Origin: Coenobita brevimanus
Taxonomy: Eukaryota > Arthropoda > Malacostraca > Decapoda > Coenobitidae
Reading direction: 5' to 3'
Assembly (NCBI GenBank): GCA_032717465.1
Contig: CM064666.1
Coordinates: forward strand, 21,639,431-21,703,430
DNA length: 64,000 bases
Numbering within the stretch: the stretch's first letter is position 1; each line of letters starts with the position of its first letter. A program made the position numbers and the translations under genes. Below, in pieces: positions 27,899-39,860 of this stretch. The notes beneath the pieces are model-generated. The model was not told the origin of the DNA. It saw nothing but the letters and a program-made list of their open reading frames with translations, and ran no database searches.

Positions 27899-28083
27899 TG
27901 TCCTTTGTCCGTTCCTTAGTCGTCCGGGTCTGAGGCGCTTTATTCGTGTTTTTAGTTAGTTCTTTTTACGGGGTGGGGCACTATCCCACCACCAACCCTT
28001 TTAGTCACCTCGTACGACAAGCAGGGATACTGGTGGAGTATTCTTGAAACCCCCCTACCCCCTTAGGGGTTGGGGGTAGTGAC

Positions 28084-28097
28084 TATTTGTAATACTA
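28084..28097 (+). repeat. LINE-A target-site duplication, right
   Basis: tatttgtaatacta, identical to 25,188-25,201; satellite monomer sequence resumes after it. Confidence 0.88.
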
Positions 28098-28642
28098 CCA
28101 AAATAATTCTCTTTTAACGATTTAGTGGCTTTCTGAGTAATTTTACCTTGGTAAATATGAATAATGATATCAGACGAACCGATTTCTACTGACTATAATC
28201 TCATTTAAACTTGCTACTGATTTTTTTTTTTCCTGAAGCCGAACTTCTTTATCCTTAGAAATGTTTTCTGACTTTTATATACACCTGGGAGTGTTTCCCA
28301 GCTAATTTAAGGCACATTTATGAAAGTACAATGTTTAGTGTTTTCCCACCCAGTTCTGTGATTTATAGGATCACTCAAGAGTATATAATATATTTCAGTT
28401 TATTCAAAAGAACACGAATATACTGTAAAAAATCATGTAATATTTTTCTTTCATCCTAAGTTATCACTACAAATGAAAATAAATACCACAAAGAACCGTC
28501 TTCCTAAGGTAAAAACCCAATCTCCATAAGACTTTAATGCAGTTTATTCAGTGTTCATTCGACCTTCAATTTCTTGTAAATATCAAGCACTATGTGTTTA
28601 CGTAGATGAAAAATAAAGGTTATATTTTTGGTTACCGGAAGT

Positions 28643-28755
<113 letters not shown>

Positions 28756-30408
28756 ACTAATTATTGCGTCAAAAGCTCATCAATATTCTTTCTCAAGAGT
28801 TATCACAGTTTTGAGAAATTATAGGTAAGGAAATGTGGCTTATGTTGTATCACAAATTTTCATTTGATTTTCAGTTTAACATTGAATCAGGAAGATCGAT
28901 GAAAATTTAATATGCTACTCTTGAGATAAAACAGAAAACTGTTATTCAAAATTTGTCGCTTGTTTCGGTGACCACATCAATTGGAACTTCTTGTTCTTAA
29001 ACCCCTGATTTTTTTTTTTTTTTACCTAAGATCGATATCCTATTGTTTCCTAAATGCGATTTTTTCACCCTCAGAAGTGTCTTCTGAGTTTTGGGAATAA
29101 TTGGGTGTGTTTCACAACCAATTTTGGGTACATTTGTGGAAGATTTTATTCAGCTATTTCTCCAAAAAATGTTTCTACGGCCATCACTCGTAAAATATTT
29201 TTCAACTGCCCACAAAACGGATGCTATCAGCCGTGACTTGTTCAAAATTAGCTTTTCTTTTTACAAGTGAAAAAAGTCATAAATGACCCATATCCCTAAT
29301 GTAAAAATGAAAACGTTCCAGACGACATTAATACAGTTTATTCAATGTTCCTTCAAGCTATATTTTTTTTCAAGCCGTCATGCAATATATATCTACGGAG
29401 ATGAATATAATTATATATCTAGGTATTACGATAGGGTTTATACCATTTTATAAATAAATTAGGTGAGAGTCAAGTTCTTATTAATATTCCTTTTTACGAG
29501 GAATCACAGTTTTAAAAGATTTTACATAAGTAATTGTGGCTTATGATGTAACACGAACTTTCATAATGTGCGTTTGTTTTTCTTTTCTTATATTCAGTCA
29601 GGAGTCTTGATATAATTTTGATGTATTGCGATAGAGTTTCTTTCCTATAATTTTTTAGGATAGAGTCAAATTCTTATTAATATTCCTCTTAAGAACGAGG
29701 CATCCCAGTTTTGTGGGATTTTACCACGAACCTTCTGTTTTTTTTTTTTTTCCCTTTTTTGATATTCAGTCGGGAGGCTTGATGTAATTTTGATGTGCTA
29801 CTATTTCAGATAAAAAAAAAATACTTTCGAAGTTTCTCGCTCGTTTGAATGACCCCACATCAATAAAAATGTGTTCTTCATAAAACCTCTGATTCCAGCT
29901 CTCTTAACGTGTTAATCGATTTCCTTTTCTTTGTTTCCTAACCTTGATTTTTTTTCATCCTCAAAAGAGTGTTCCGGGTTTTGGGAATAATTGGGTGTGT
30001 TTCCTAATCAATTTTGAGTACATATATGAAAAGTTCTTATTTAGCGACTTCCTCCCAAAACACGTTTACACAGCCCTTACTACCGGAAAATAGTTTTCAT
30101 CTACCCCCAAAGCCCTAACTAGGCCACATTAGGCACTACTTTTTATATGTTTTGAGTCAGGCATGCTCTGTCAACCCTATTTTTTTTTTTTTTTGACCCA
30201 TCATGAACTAAGTGATAGGCATTTACTTTTTTCTTTTAATATAGAGTATATCTTAAATTCAATGCCTCAATATTTTTCCTTTACACCATTTATTGAGTTT
30301 ACGGGTGATTTTACATATGTAAATATGGATAATGATATCACTTGAACCGTCATACTTGGATAGTTACATTTTAAATTTGAGCTGGAGGCTCAAAATGCCA
30401 TTTAAAGC

Positions 30409-30411
<3 letters not shown>

Positions 30412-30481
<70 letters not shown>
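30412..30481. repeat. (TA)n microsatellite, empty LTR site
   Basis: Undivided tract at the position where unit 1 has the LTR retrotransposon, so this is a pre-insertion allele. Confidence 0.93.
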
Positions 30482-30485
<4 letters not shown>

Positions 30486-31143
30486 CCGTTACATCTCTTA
30501 ATTTCCAAGTTGTTCTCACGTCTTTCTGTGCTTATACATCAAATTCCACCCTTATTTGCCTGTGAACCCCTTTCTTCCCACTATTGTCTCATGTTGATTT
30601 CAGAGATTTTCTTTCCTAAGCCGAACTTCTTCACCCTCAGAAATGTTTTCTGAATTTTATATACAATTGAGAGTATTTCCCAGCTAATGTAGGGCATATT
30701 TGTAGTGTCATATAGTGTTTTCCCACCCTGTTATGCGATTTTTAAGATAACTCAAGTATAATATTTTTCAGTTAAATCTGAAGCGGACGCATTTCCCGTA
30801 CCAAATCTTGTAACATTTTTCTTTTATTTTTACCACCACAAAAAGATTAATGCCACAAATAACCCTCTTCCTAACTTAAAAATCAAATCTCCAGGCGACA
30901 TTTATACAGTTCATTGTGTTCCGTCGACCTTCATTTTTTGTAGCTGTCATGCACTATATGTCTATGTCGATGTGGAATAATGTTTTCAATTGTAAGTAGT
31001 TGTTTATTTGGGTATTGCAGTGTTGTTTATACTTTCTCGTATTAATTATTGCGAAAGACAAAAGCTAATCAATATTTCTTCTCACGACTTATCAGAGTTT
31101 TGGGAGATTTTACTTAAGGAAACATGTCGTTTTTTAACACGAA

Positions 31144-31496
31144 TGTTGGTATTGTTTATTTATGTTGCGTCTTTAGCGGCTAATGAGCAATTCAAGGTTA
31201 GAAGAGAATTCTTTTTTATCTTTTTTTTAGCATTGATTATGAGATTTTTTCTGATTTTTGTCGATCCTGTAATAGTGGCAAATAAGATTGGAGAGTCGAC
31301 TACGACTTTTTTATCTAAGTATTCTGATATTAGAAATTCTGCTATGAATGTGAGGACTATTTATAATGAACCTAGGGCTATGTTTACGATGTTTATTATT
31401 AGCTATTTGTTACTGACGCTGTTTGTAGTTGTTAAGGTGATAAGTTCGTCTTCTAGTCCTTTGCGGTTAATAACTTATGATAACACCATTGCGTAA
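31144..31496 (+). pseudogene. nad6: nad6, 3' part (split by the insertion)
   Basis: Encodes the C-terminal about 117 residues of NADH dehydrogenase subunit 6, starting MLVLFIYVASLAANEQF, the conserved segment that follows the GG of ND6. The N-terminal part is at 49,472-49,601. Adding both gives about 160 residues against roughly 170 usual in decapods, so about ten are lost at the junction. The TAA stop at 31,494 overlaps the cob start by 20 bases. Confidence 0.93.
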
Positions 31497-32605
31497 GTTT
31501 CATCCATTGTTAAAAATTGCTAATGGGGCATTAGTTGATATGCCCATTCCGAGAAATATCTCTATTTTTTGGAATTTTGGGTCATTGCTTGGTTTGTGTT
31601 TGGTTGTCCAAATTGTTACTGGTCTGTTTCTTGCTATGCATTATGTTGCGCATATTGATTTGGCATTTTCTAGGGTAGCTCATATTCAACGAGATGTTAA
31701 TTATGGGTGGTTATTACGGACTTTGCATGCTAATGGGGCGTCTTTTTTCTTTATTTGTTTATACCTCCATATTGGTCGGGGGATGTATTTTGGTTCTTAT
31801 ATGATTTTCCATGCTTGAATAGTAGGTGTTGTGATTCTTTTTTTAGTGATGGCGACGGCTTTTTTAGGTTATGTTTTACCGTGAGGTCAAATGTCTTTTT
31901 GAGGTGCGACTGTGATTACTAATTTGTTTTCAGCAATTCCTTATATTGGTACTTCTTTGGTTCAGTGGATTTGAGGTGGATTTGCTGTAGAGAATGCTAC
32001 TTTAACTCGTTTTTTCACTTTTCATTTTTTGTTTCCATTTGTTGTTGCTGCTGCTACTTTGGTTCATATCTTGTTTCTTCATCAGGCTGGGGCGAATAAT
32101 CCTTTGGGTGTTTTAAGGCAAGTGGACAAGGTTCCTTTCCATCCTTATTTCACTTTCAAGGATATTGTTGGGTTTTTGGTTATGTTAATGGCGCTTGTGT
32201 TGCTTACTTTGCTTCATCCTTATCTTTTAGGGGACCCAGACAATTTTATTCCTGCAAATCCTTTGGTCACTCCGGCTCATATTCAGCCGGAGTGGTATTT
32301 TTTATTTGCTTATGCGATCTTGCGATCTATTCCTAATAAGTTGGGGGGTGTAATTGCTTTGGTGCTCTCAGTAGCAATTCTTATAATTCTTCCTTTTACT
32401 CATTTCTCGAAATTTCGAAGTCTTAGATTTTATCCGTTAAATCAAGTTTTGTTTTGGTTTTTGGTTTCTACAGTTGTTTTATTAACTTGAATTGGGGCTC
32501 GTCCTGTTGAAGATCCTTACATTATTACGGGTCAGGTTTTAACGATTTCTTATTTTAGGTTTTATTTGGTTATACCTTTGGCAGCAATGTGGTGAGATAA
32601 AATGT
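31477..32605 (+). CDS. cob: cytochrome b (mitochondrial origin, NUMT)
   Basis: Apocytochrome b of complex III. It starts ATG ([20 protein letters not shown] in the mitochondrial code) and is open to the trnS2 boundary at 32,605. Heme-ligand regions are visible ([35 protein letters not shown]) and the [18 protein letters not shown] motif is intact. TGA codons at several places encode Trp in mitochondria and are stops in the nucleus. The end is probably an incomplete T completed by polyadenylation in the source genome. Confidence 0.92.
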
Positions 32606-32678
32606 TAGATTGGTTGCTTAGTTTAAAAGAAAACAAGTGTTTTGAAAGCATTAGATAAGATTGGTTCTTAGTAATCTT
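32606..32678 (+). tRNA. trnS2: tRNA-Ser(UCN), trnS2
   Basis: Anticodon TGA in the loop between GTGTT and CATTA-type arms, following cob as in the ancestral arthropod order. Acceptor ends AGATT/AATCT pair. Confidence 0.8.
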
Positions 32679-32740
32679 AGGGAGAAGGTGTTTACCTTGT
32701 CTTTAATTCCCAAAACTAAAATTTTTATTAAACTACTCCC
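32679..32740 (-). tRNA. trnP: tRNA-Pro, trnP
   Basis: Minus strand: acceptor GGGAGTA/TTCTCCC and anticodon loop TTTGGGA (TGG). In the ancestral pancrustacean order trnP sits between trnT and nad6; here it lies between trnS2 and nad1, and no copy remains next to trnT. Confidence 0.82.
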
Positions 32741-32743
32741 TAG

Positions 32744-33683
32744 TTAGATTATTAAAGAAAAACAAAATAGTTTAATTCCTATAAAAAAGATTAGGTAGTT
32801 AAGGGAAACTGGAAGGAATCTTTTTCAGGCTAAGTATATCAGCTTGTCGTATCGTAACCGTGGTAGAGTTCCTCGGACTCAAATGAAAACGAAAGCTATG
32901 AAAACTAATTTGAAATAAAATAGTAGGCTACATGGATTGGCTCCTAGGAAAATTAATACGAATAGTATTCTTATAAATAAAATTCTTGCGTATTCAGCTA
33001 TGAAAATTAAAGCAAATCCTCCTCTTCTGTATTCGGTATTAAATCCTGAGACTAGCTCTGATTCACCTTCGGCAAAATCAAATGGGGTACGGTTTGTTTC
33101 TGCTAGACAGGAGGCTAGTCATATTAGGGATAGGGGGAGTGTGAATCAAATTATTCAAATGTCTTTTTGGAATCGGGTGAAAAGTTCTATATTGAATCCG
33201 CCAATTAAAAAGATAAAGGATAAGAGAATGAGAGCAAGTCTGACTTCGTATGAAATTGTTTGGGCTACGGCTCGGAGTCTTCCAAGCATTGAGTATTTAC
33301 AGTTTGAAGCTCACCCGGCTCTTATGGTTGAATAGACTCCCAGACTCAGACAGCATAAAAAAAAATAAAACTCCTGTGTTAAAATTTACTAGTCCGGTTT
33401 GATAAGGTAAAATAGCTCAGACTAGGAGAGAAATAAATAGCCTGAACACGGGAGATAGGTAATATGGTAAAAAGTTGGATATAGTTGGTATTGTTTGTTC
33501 TTTGGTGAATAATTTTACGGCGTCGGCAAATGGTTGGAGTAGCCCTAGGAATCCTACGATATTGGGTCCTTTACGAATTTGAATGTAACCTAGAATTTTT
33601 CGTTCTAAAAGTGTTACAAAGGCAACTCCAATCAAAACGCAGATAATTAAGACTAGGTAGTTTACAACGATAACTGCGAACAC
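32744..33683 (-). pseudogene. nad1: nad1 with +1 frameshift
   Basis: NADH dehydrogenase subunit 1. The start at 33,683 gives [19 protein letters not shown] and the [16 protein letters not shown] motif. The frame is correct until a run of nine T (plus-strand A at 33,357-33,365), where one extra base shifts it. The correct continuation (LCCLSLGVYS and so on to a TAA at 32,744) lies in the next frame. The length, 940 nt, is exactly one more than a multiple of three. It is either a true NUMT lesion or a homopolymer sequencing error. Confidence 0.88.
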
Positions 33684-33729
33684 AAAATAGTTAGCTTGAA
33701 CTATTTATAAACCTGTTTATGAGTTTCAT

Positions 33730-35071
33730 AAAATTGAAGCACAAAATGTTGTTTAGGCAAAAGTGATGTTCATATTTAGTAAAATTATTTTAACTACCTA
33801 ATCCTTTCGTACTAAGGTAGTTTAATTTTTTTTTAGAAGATAGAAACCGACCTGGCTCACGCCGGTCTGAACTCAAATCATGTAAAATTTTAAAAGTCGA
33901 ACAGACTTTCTTTCATAACTGCTGCATTATGTAGAGATTTTAATTCAACATCGAGGTCGCAAACTTTTCTTTCGATGGGAACTCTCAAGAAAAATGACGC
34001 TGTTATCCCTAAAGTAACTTAATCTTTTAATCTTTAGAAAGGATCAAATTTATTATCAAAAATCTTTGTTTAGAAGTAAAAACAGTTAGTTTATTTATAT
34101 CTTTGTTGCCCCAACAAAACATTTTTTTAGTATTTTTCCTTACACTAACAAATTGGCTTAATACTAAGTGTGATGTAAAGATTTATAGGGTCTTATCGTC
34201 TTTCTAAAATATTAAAGCCTTTTCACTTTAAAGTTAAATTCAATTTTTTTTGTTAAGACAGTATATCTCTCGTTCGACCTTTCATACGAGCCTTTAATTA
34301 AAAGACTAATGATTATGCTACCTTCGCACGGTCAGAAATACCGCGGCCCTTTAATAATTCAGTGGGCAGGCCAGACTGTGTAAATCTTCACAAAGACATG
34401 TTTTTGTTAAACAGGCGGAAATAATATTTGCCGAGTTCCTTAAATAAATTTTTAATATTTAAAAGATTTTATTTATAATAAAAAATATTATAACATATAA
34501 ATTTTACTAATGATTTCATAGTAACTAAACGAGTTAAGTTGAAGTTAATTTTCTAATACTTGATAAAAAGAACCTGTAAAATTTAAAATATTTTGTTATA
34601 TTGGTTGAAAAACCTGGAAAAGATGGCTACTTTTAAGCCTACTTTTATAAATGCCTATTTATTGGTTCTATGATTTTTCATTTTGGAAGAAAAAGCTCTA
34701 CCCTAATCTTCTTAGTTGCATAGCTAAGTAGCTAAGCACGTAAATTAAATTTATTTCTTAGAAAACCAGATATAAAAGCTCGATTGGCATATCACCTCTA
34801 ATGTTAAGTTTAAAATTTTATTGCTACAAAAACTTTTTCTTAAAATTAGCTATCTTTTTTTCGGGATGATTATTTGCAGATCTAATTTTGAAAACCTATT
34901 ACAATTTTTTATATTTACTTTTAAGAATTTTAAATGTTATTTCTACTTTCTTTCACAATACTTTTTACTTTCACTATATTTATGTTTCGATAAAATCTAC
35001 TATTTAGAAAAGTGCAAAATTAGTTTTCTTATAATGTTAACGTTCTTATAACAAAAGTAAGATTACTGATT
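33730..35071 (-). rRNA. rrnL: 16S (large subunit) rRNA
   Basis: Highly conserved peptidyl-transferase region is recognisable on the minus strand, for example the complement of gctaccttcgcacggtcag at about 34,318-34,336 and of ccgacctggctcacgccggt near 33,848. It is bounded by trnV at 35,072. The 3' end is uncertain because trnL1, usually between 16S and nad1, is not here. About 1.34 kb, normal for decapods. Confidence 0.92.
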
Positions 35072-35139
35072 TCAAGATAACCTAGACCATAGGTACTCTT
35101 CTCGGTGTAAACGAGCTGCTTATTTCAAGCTCTATCTTG
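35072..35139 (-). tRNA. trnV: tRNA-Val, trnV
   Basis: Perfect acceptor CAAGATA/TATCTTG, anticodon arm CTCG-TTTACAC-CGAG (TAC). Lies between the two rRNAs as is usual. Confidence 0.93.
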
Positions 35140-35930
35140 CTTTCCAGGTACACTTTCCAGTACACCTACTATGTTACGACTTATCTCATCTTAGGTTAAT
35201 GAAAGCGACGGGCGATATGTGCACATTTTAGAGCTAAAATCAGGCTGTCTTATTAAAGCAAACCTTACTTTTAAGTCCACCTTCAAAATTTGTATTCTAA
35301 AATTTGTTCGCGATAATATAAATTTTATTGTAACCCATCTTAGCCTATATATTTGCTGCACCTTGATCTAATATTTTAACGCAATTATTTCAATAACTTG
35401 TTCTGCAAAAGTTATCTTAATGACGGTATACAAACTATATAACATAGGTAAGATTTTTCGTGGTTTATCGTTTAAAAGACAGGTTCCCCTAATTAGACTA
35501 AAATACCGCCAAATTCTTTGAATTTAGAGCACATAGCTGTTACTAATCAGATATAAATTTTTCTTAAAGGTATAGGAGGGTATCTAATCCTTGTTTATTT
35601 CCTTTATTTGTTAACTTATTAATTGAGACGGGTTGATTTGTTTATCTTTGAAAAATTGATTTCACCCTTTATAAAATTAAAAAAATCATTGCTTGTTGGC
35701 ATAAGAGTTAAATATCGACTTGTATTCACTCTCCCTTCGAGTATAACCGCGACTGCTGGCACAAGATTTAGCCGGAGATAATTCAATTTACTTTTTCCAG
35801 TTTTCACTGATATGAAAATAATACACACTGAGATCTACTAGAGCTTGGAGTTTTGAACTTGTTAGCCTGGGAGTACTAGATTTTTCATATGTTATTAATT
35901 GAAAAGCGAACATTTAAAGCAAGAATCAAA
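35140..35930 (-). rRNA. rrnS: 12S (small subunit) rRNA
   Basis: The conserved 3' end GTCGTAACATAGTAGGTG is on the minus strand near 35,160-35,180, and the aaacaaggattagatacc-type site lies near 35,580-35,600. The 5' boundary against the control region is estimated from usual length. Confidence 0.88.
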
Positions 35931-36221
35931 CTTATATTTATATTGGTGAAATAAATAGCGTTTGGTTGTGTATAACCTAAAAACATGAAAAGTAGATTTT
36001 TAGGTATAGTAAATTTTTTTTAAATTCTCCGTTGTTATATATATACATCAAACTAAAACTTAAACACATAATTATACGGGAGCTTCAAGTAAACATAAGC
36101 GGCACACCTACACATCTCCCTCTTCTAATACAGCCACAACCACAAATCCATTCCAAGCAAACTCCAAGTACCTAACACAATATATGAGAAGTCCTATCTT
36201 GATCTTATAAGGCACTGACTC

Positions 36222-36459
36222 ATGCGGCCATATCCTTGATGGAACGGGGTTCGGCTTCGCTCGGGAGACCCTTCCCTCATGTGCTAAAGCATCCATTCCT
36301 ACAGGGCTCCAAGAGCCTCACCTCAAGATCCCCCTCATAATTTTTATTCTAAAATGGGTCTAATGCCACTCGTTAACTCTATATATTCAGGAGGTCTGAG
36401 TCAAGTCTCTCTCATGAATATATAGGGGCCCTTTATGGAACAGATTAGGGTATTGGAAA
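36222..36459 (+). repeat. Control-region inverted repeat, left arm
   Basis: Begins atgcggccatatccttgatg and ends gggtattggaaa. Its reverse complement recurs at 36,732-36,969 with scattered mismatches. The segment includes a gaacggggttcggcttcgct core. Confidence 0.9.
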
Positions 36460-36731
36460 GTCCAGCTTGGTCTTACTTGATTTTGCTTTTTAGTTGAAAT
36501 AAAGCGTTGTATTACTATAATTTTTTACAGTATGTTTGATCAGGAAGGAAAGCGAATTTAAAAATTTTTCTAAAAAGATTGTTCTTGCACGGAACGGGGT
36601 TGGAACAAAAAAATAATAAAATGTTTTGTGGAGCTCAAAATTTCTTCTAGATTGGAATTGCTATTAAGTTTTTGTTGTCAGTTTGACTATAATTTAAAAA
36701 AGAGATTACATTAGGTAAAGTAAAATTTAGG

Positions 36732-36969
36732 TTTCCAATACCCTAATCTGTTCCATAAAGGGCCACTATATATTCATGAGAGAGACTTGACTCAGACCTC
36801 CCGGATACACTGAGTTAATGAGTGGCATTAGACCCATTTTAGAATAAAAATTATGGGGCCGATCTTGAGGTGAGGCTCATGAGGACCCTGGGAACACTGC
36901 CGTTGAGAGCGTGTGTGAAAGGGTCCTCAAGCGAAGCCGAACCCCGTTCCATCAAGGATATGGCCGCAT
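36732..36969 (-). repeat. Control-region inverted repeat, right arm
   Basis: Begins tttccaataccctaatctg and ends aaggatatggccgcat; same length (238 nt) as the left arm, opposite orientation. Confidence 0.9.
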
Positions 36970-37312
36970 CGAGCTCTACTACATAAGGGCCTAACCCCAT
37001 TCGATATGTATGTTTATTTGACCCCAGATTGTGTATATATCCTAACTTAGATAAGCAGGACCGGTGGTGGAATGTTCTGCGCCCAGCTCTTTCACAGTTG
37101 TATATGGCTGTCGCTCTACATTGTCTTTATTTTCCTGTATAAGCTAGTACATAAGGCGATTTGATATATATAACTATAACAGGGTGATATTTGAGGGTGT
37201 GTTTACCATGTTAAGAATTTTACTTTCTATGAAAAATTTAGTGGGGCTGGGGGGAGACTGTATATTGAGAGCTGGTAAACTCTTTATGAGTTGAAGCTAA
37301 TAATTTTGTGTG

Positions 37313-37378
37313 AGAGAAGTAAACGGAGTTTAACCGCTTAAGTAGAGGTTAGAAGCCTCTCTTCTGGCTTAAATCTCT
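37313..37378 (-). tRNA. trnS1: tRNA-Ser(AGN), trnS1
   Basis: Minus strand: anticodon arm AGAGG-CTTCTAA-CCTCT (TCT) and a T arm with GCGGTTAAACTCCG, typical of decapod trnS1, which lacks a normal D arm. Ancestrally on the plus strand, so inverted here. Confidence 0.82.
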
Positions 37379-37383
37379 GTGGT

Positions 37384-37445
37384 TAAGCTAGTCCAGGAGG
37401 ACATCTTTTGAGTGCAAATCAAAATTTTTTATTAAACTATAGCCT
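37384..37445 (-). tRNA. trnA: tRNA-Ala, trnA
   Basis: Minus strand arm TTTGA-TTTGCAC-TCAAA gives anticodon TGC, next to nad3 as in the ancestral G-nad3-A block, but the block is inverted. The complementary strand could fold with a GCA loop, but the ancestral neighbour relation and the trnC at 38,173 favour Ala. Confidence 0.8.
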
Positions 37446-37462
37446 AGAGTAGGGTTGGTGTG

Positions 37463-37814
37463 TTATCTTCATTCGAGTGCTCCTTGGGCTCATTCATAGT
37501 AGAGGCCTAGAAGGAGGATTAAAATGAAGAATAGTCCTACTATTCTTCAGGAGTAAACATTAGAAATTTCTAAGATGTAGGCGACTGGGAGGATTAAAGT
37601 GATTTCTACGTCAAAAATTAGAAAGATAACAGCAATTAGGAAGAATCGTAGGGAGAAGGGTAAGCGGGCGGATCCCTTAGGGTCAAAGCCGCATTCATAT
37701 GGTGAGTTTTTTTCTTGGTCTATAATTGTTTTTTTTGGCTAAAATGGAAGCTAGGATTATAACAATACATCTGATTAAGAGAGTTAGGATTGTAATAAAT
37801 GACAGAATGATCAT
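37463..37814 (-). pseudogene. nad3: nad3 with +1 frameshift, inverted orientation
   Basis: NADH dehydrogenase subunit 3, normally on the cox1 strand but on the opposite strand here. It starts ATG at 37,814 (MIILSFITILTLLIS), then one extra A in a run of eight (37,739-37,746) shifts the frame. The expected segments [18 protein letters not shown] and YYEWAQGALEW follow in the shifted frame to a TAA at 37,463. The length, 352 nt, is 117 codons plus one base. It sits directly after trnG, keeping the ancestral trnG-nad3-trnA linkage. Confidence 0.88.
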
Positions 37815-37815
37815 T

Positions 37816-37879
37816 GTTTTTTCTAGAAGTTTCTAGTCCTCGTGATTGGAAGTCACGTATACTGTGTATACTAAAAAAA
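37816..37879 (-). tRNA. trnG: tRNA-Gly, trnG
   Basis: Minus strand arm GTGA-CTTCCAA-TCAC (TCC) with a T/A-only acceptor stem. Immediately upstream of nad3. Confidence 0.85.
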
Positions 37880-37882
37880 CGT

Positions 37883-37950
37883 GTTCTAAAAGGAAATTTA
37901 ATTTCCATGATAAGAGCTTAAATCTTAGGCATTTATCTGCCATTTTAGAA
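37883..37950 (-). tRNA. trnL2: tRNA-Leu(UUR), trnL2
   Basis: Minus strand starts TTCTAAAATGGCAGAT and has arm TAAGA-TTTAAGC-TCTTA (TAA). Ancestrally between cox1 and cox2 on the plus strand; here moved and inverted. Its first 16 bases equal those of the trnL1 that now occupies the ancestral site. Confidence 0.9.
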
Positions 37951-38015
37951 TGAAGTGGCCGAAATTTGAAGGTATTAGACTGTAAATCTAAAGGTGAGCC
38001 ATTGCTCTTTCATTA
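37949..38015 (+). tRNA. trnY: tRNA-Tyr, trnY
   Basis: Plus strand acceptor AATGAAG/CTTTCATT-type and arm TTAGA-CTGTAAA-TCTAA (GTA). Overlaps trnL2 by two bases on the other strand. Ancestrally on the minus strand. Confidence 0.83.
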
Positions 38016-38020
38016 GTTTG

Positions 38021-38089
38021 CAAGGTTTAAAAGGTTTTTACTTTTATTGAAAGCTTTGAAGGCTTTTAGTTTGATTAACTTAAAACCTT
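38021..38089 (-). tRNA. trnW: tRNA-Trp, trnW
   Basis: Minus strand acceptor AAGGTTT/AAACCTT and arm AAAGC-CTTCAAA-GCTTT (TCA, reading UGA as Trp). Ancestrally on the plus strand after nad2. Confidence 0.88.
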
Positions 38090-38103
38090 TAGTTGGATTG
38101 AGA

Positions 38104-38170
38104 AATATATGGTAGGGAATTTCACCTTATCTTAGATCAAAACTTCTTGTGCTTATACACTAACATATAT
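38104..38170 (-). tRNA. trnQ: tRNA-Gln, trnQ
   Basis: Minus strand acceptor ATATATG/CATATAT, D arm GTGTATAAGCAC and loop TTTTGAT (TTG). The anticodon stem pairs poorly as read, so either it is degraded or my register is off; no other trnQ is visible. Confidence 0.6.
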
Positions 38171-38172
38171 GT

Positions 38173-38241
38173 TAAATCTCAGTGAATACTCACATTTTTA
38201 GATTTGCAATCTAACGTCTTAACAATTCCACTATGAGATTT
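38173..38241 (-). tRNA. trnC: tRNA-Cys, trnC
   Basis: Minus strand acceptor AAATCTC/GAGATTT, arm TTAGA-TTGCAAA-TCTAA (GCA). Lies just upstream of cox1. Confidence 0.85.
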
Positions 38242-38244
38242 ATA

Positions 38245-39786
<1,542 letters not shown>

Positions 39787-39792
<6 letters not shown>

Positions 39793-39854
39793 AATGGCAG
39801 ATTAATGCACTAGGTTTAGGACCTATGAATGAGAATGTTATTCTCTTTTAGAAC
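39787..39854 (+). tRNA. trnL1: tRNA-Leu(CUN), trnL1, in the ancestral trnL2 site
   Basis: Starts TTCTAAAATGGCAGAT and ends TTTTAGAA like trnL2, but the anticodon loop is TTTAGGA (TAG). Looks like a trnL2 duplicate whose anticodon changed. No trnL1 is found in the usual place between 16S and nad1. Overlaps the cox1 stop region by six bases. Confidence 0.88.
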
Positions 39855-39860
39855 TAATTA

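Larger units (their letters stand above)
25202..28083 (-). mobile_element. LINE-A copy 2, complete 2.9-kb non-LTR retrotransposon
   Basis: The only copy here with both ends. It spans 2,882 bp between perfect 14-bp duplications, with a short TATC-type 3' tail on the left and a roughly 190-bp 5' leader on the right. It encodes endonuclease and RT on the minus strand, both broken by stops. Length and layout fit an RTE-like element. The part from 26,904 onward also occurs to the right of the NUMT. Confidence 0.9.
35931..37312. other. Mitochondrial control region
   Basis: About 1.4 kb without genes, between 12S and trnS1. It is AT-rich at both ends and contains a pair of 238-bp inverted repeats (36,222-36,459 and 36,732-36,969) that are GC-richer than the rest, with a 272-bp spacer. 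This is the expected place of the replication and transcription origins. Confidence 0.8.

Noticed and set aside
31008..31496. 162-residue frame that fuses satellite sequence to ND6
   Set aside because: A chance in-frame join at the NUMT boundary; the satellite part is not coding in other copies.
33684..33730. trnL1 between 16S and nad1
   Set aside because: No 5-bp stem with a seven-base TAG loop could be formed; only short hairpins are seen.
37384..37445. tRNA-Cys on the plus strand at this site
   Set aside because: The loop reads GCA on the plus strand, but the minus strand reads TGC (Ala) beside nad3 as expected, and a better trnC lies at 38,173-38,241.
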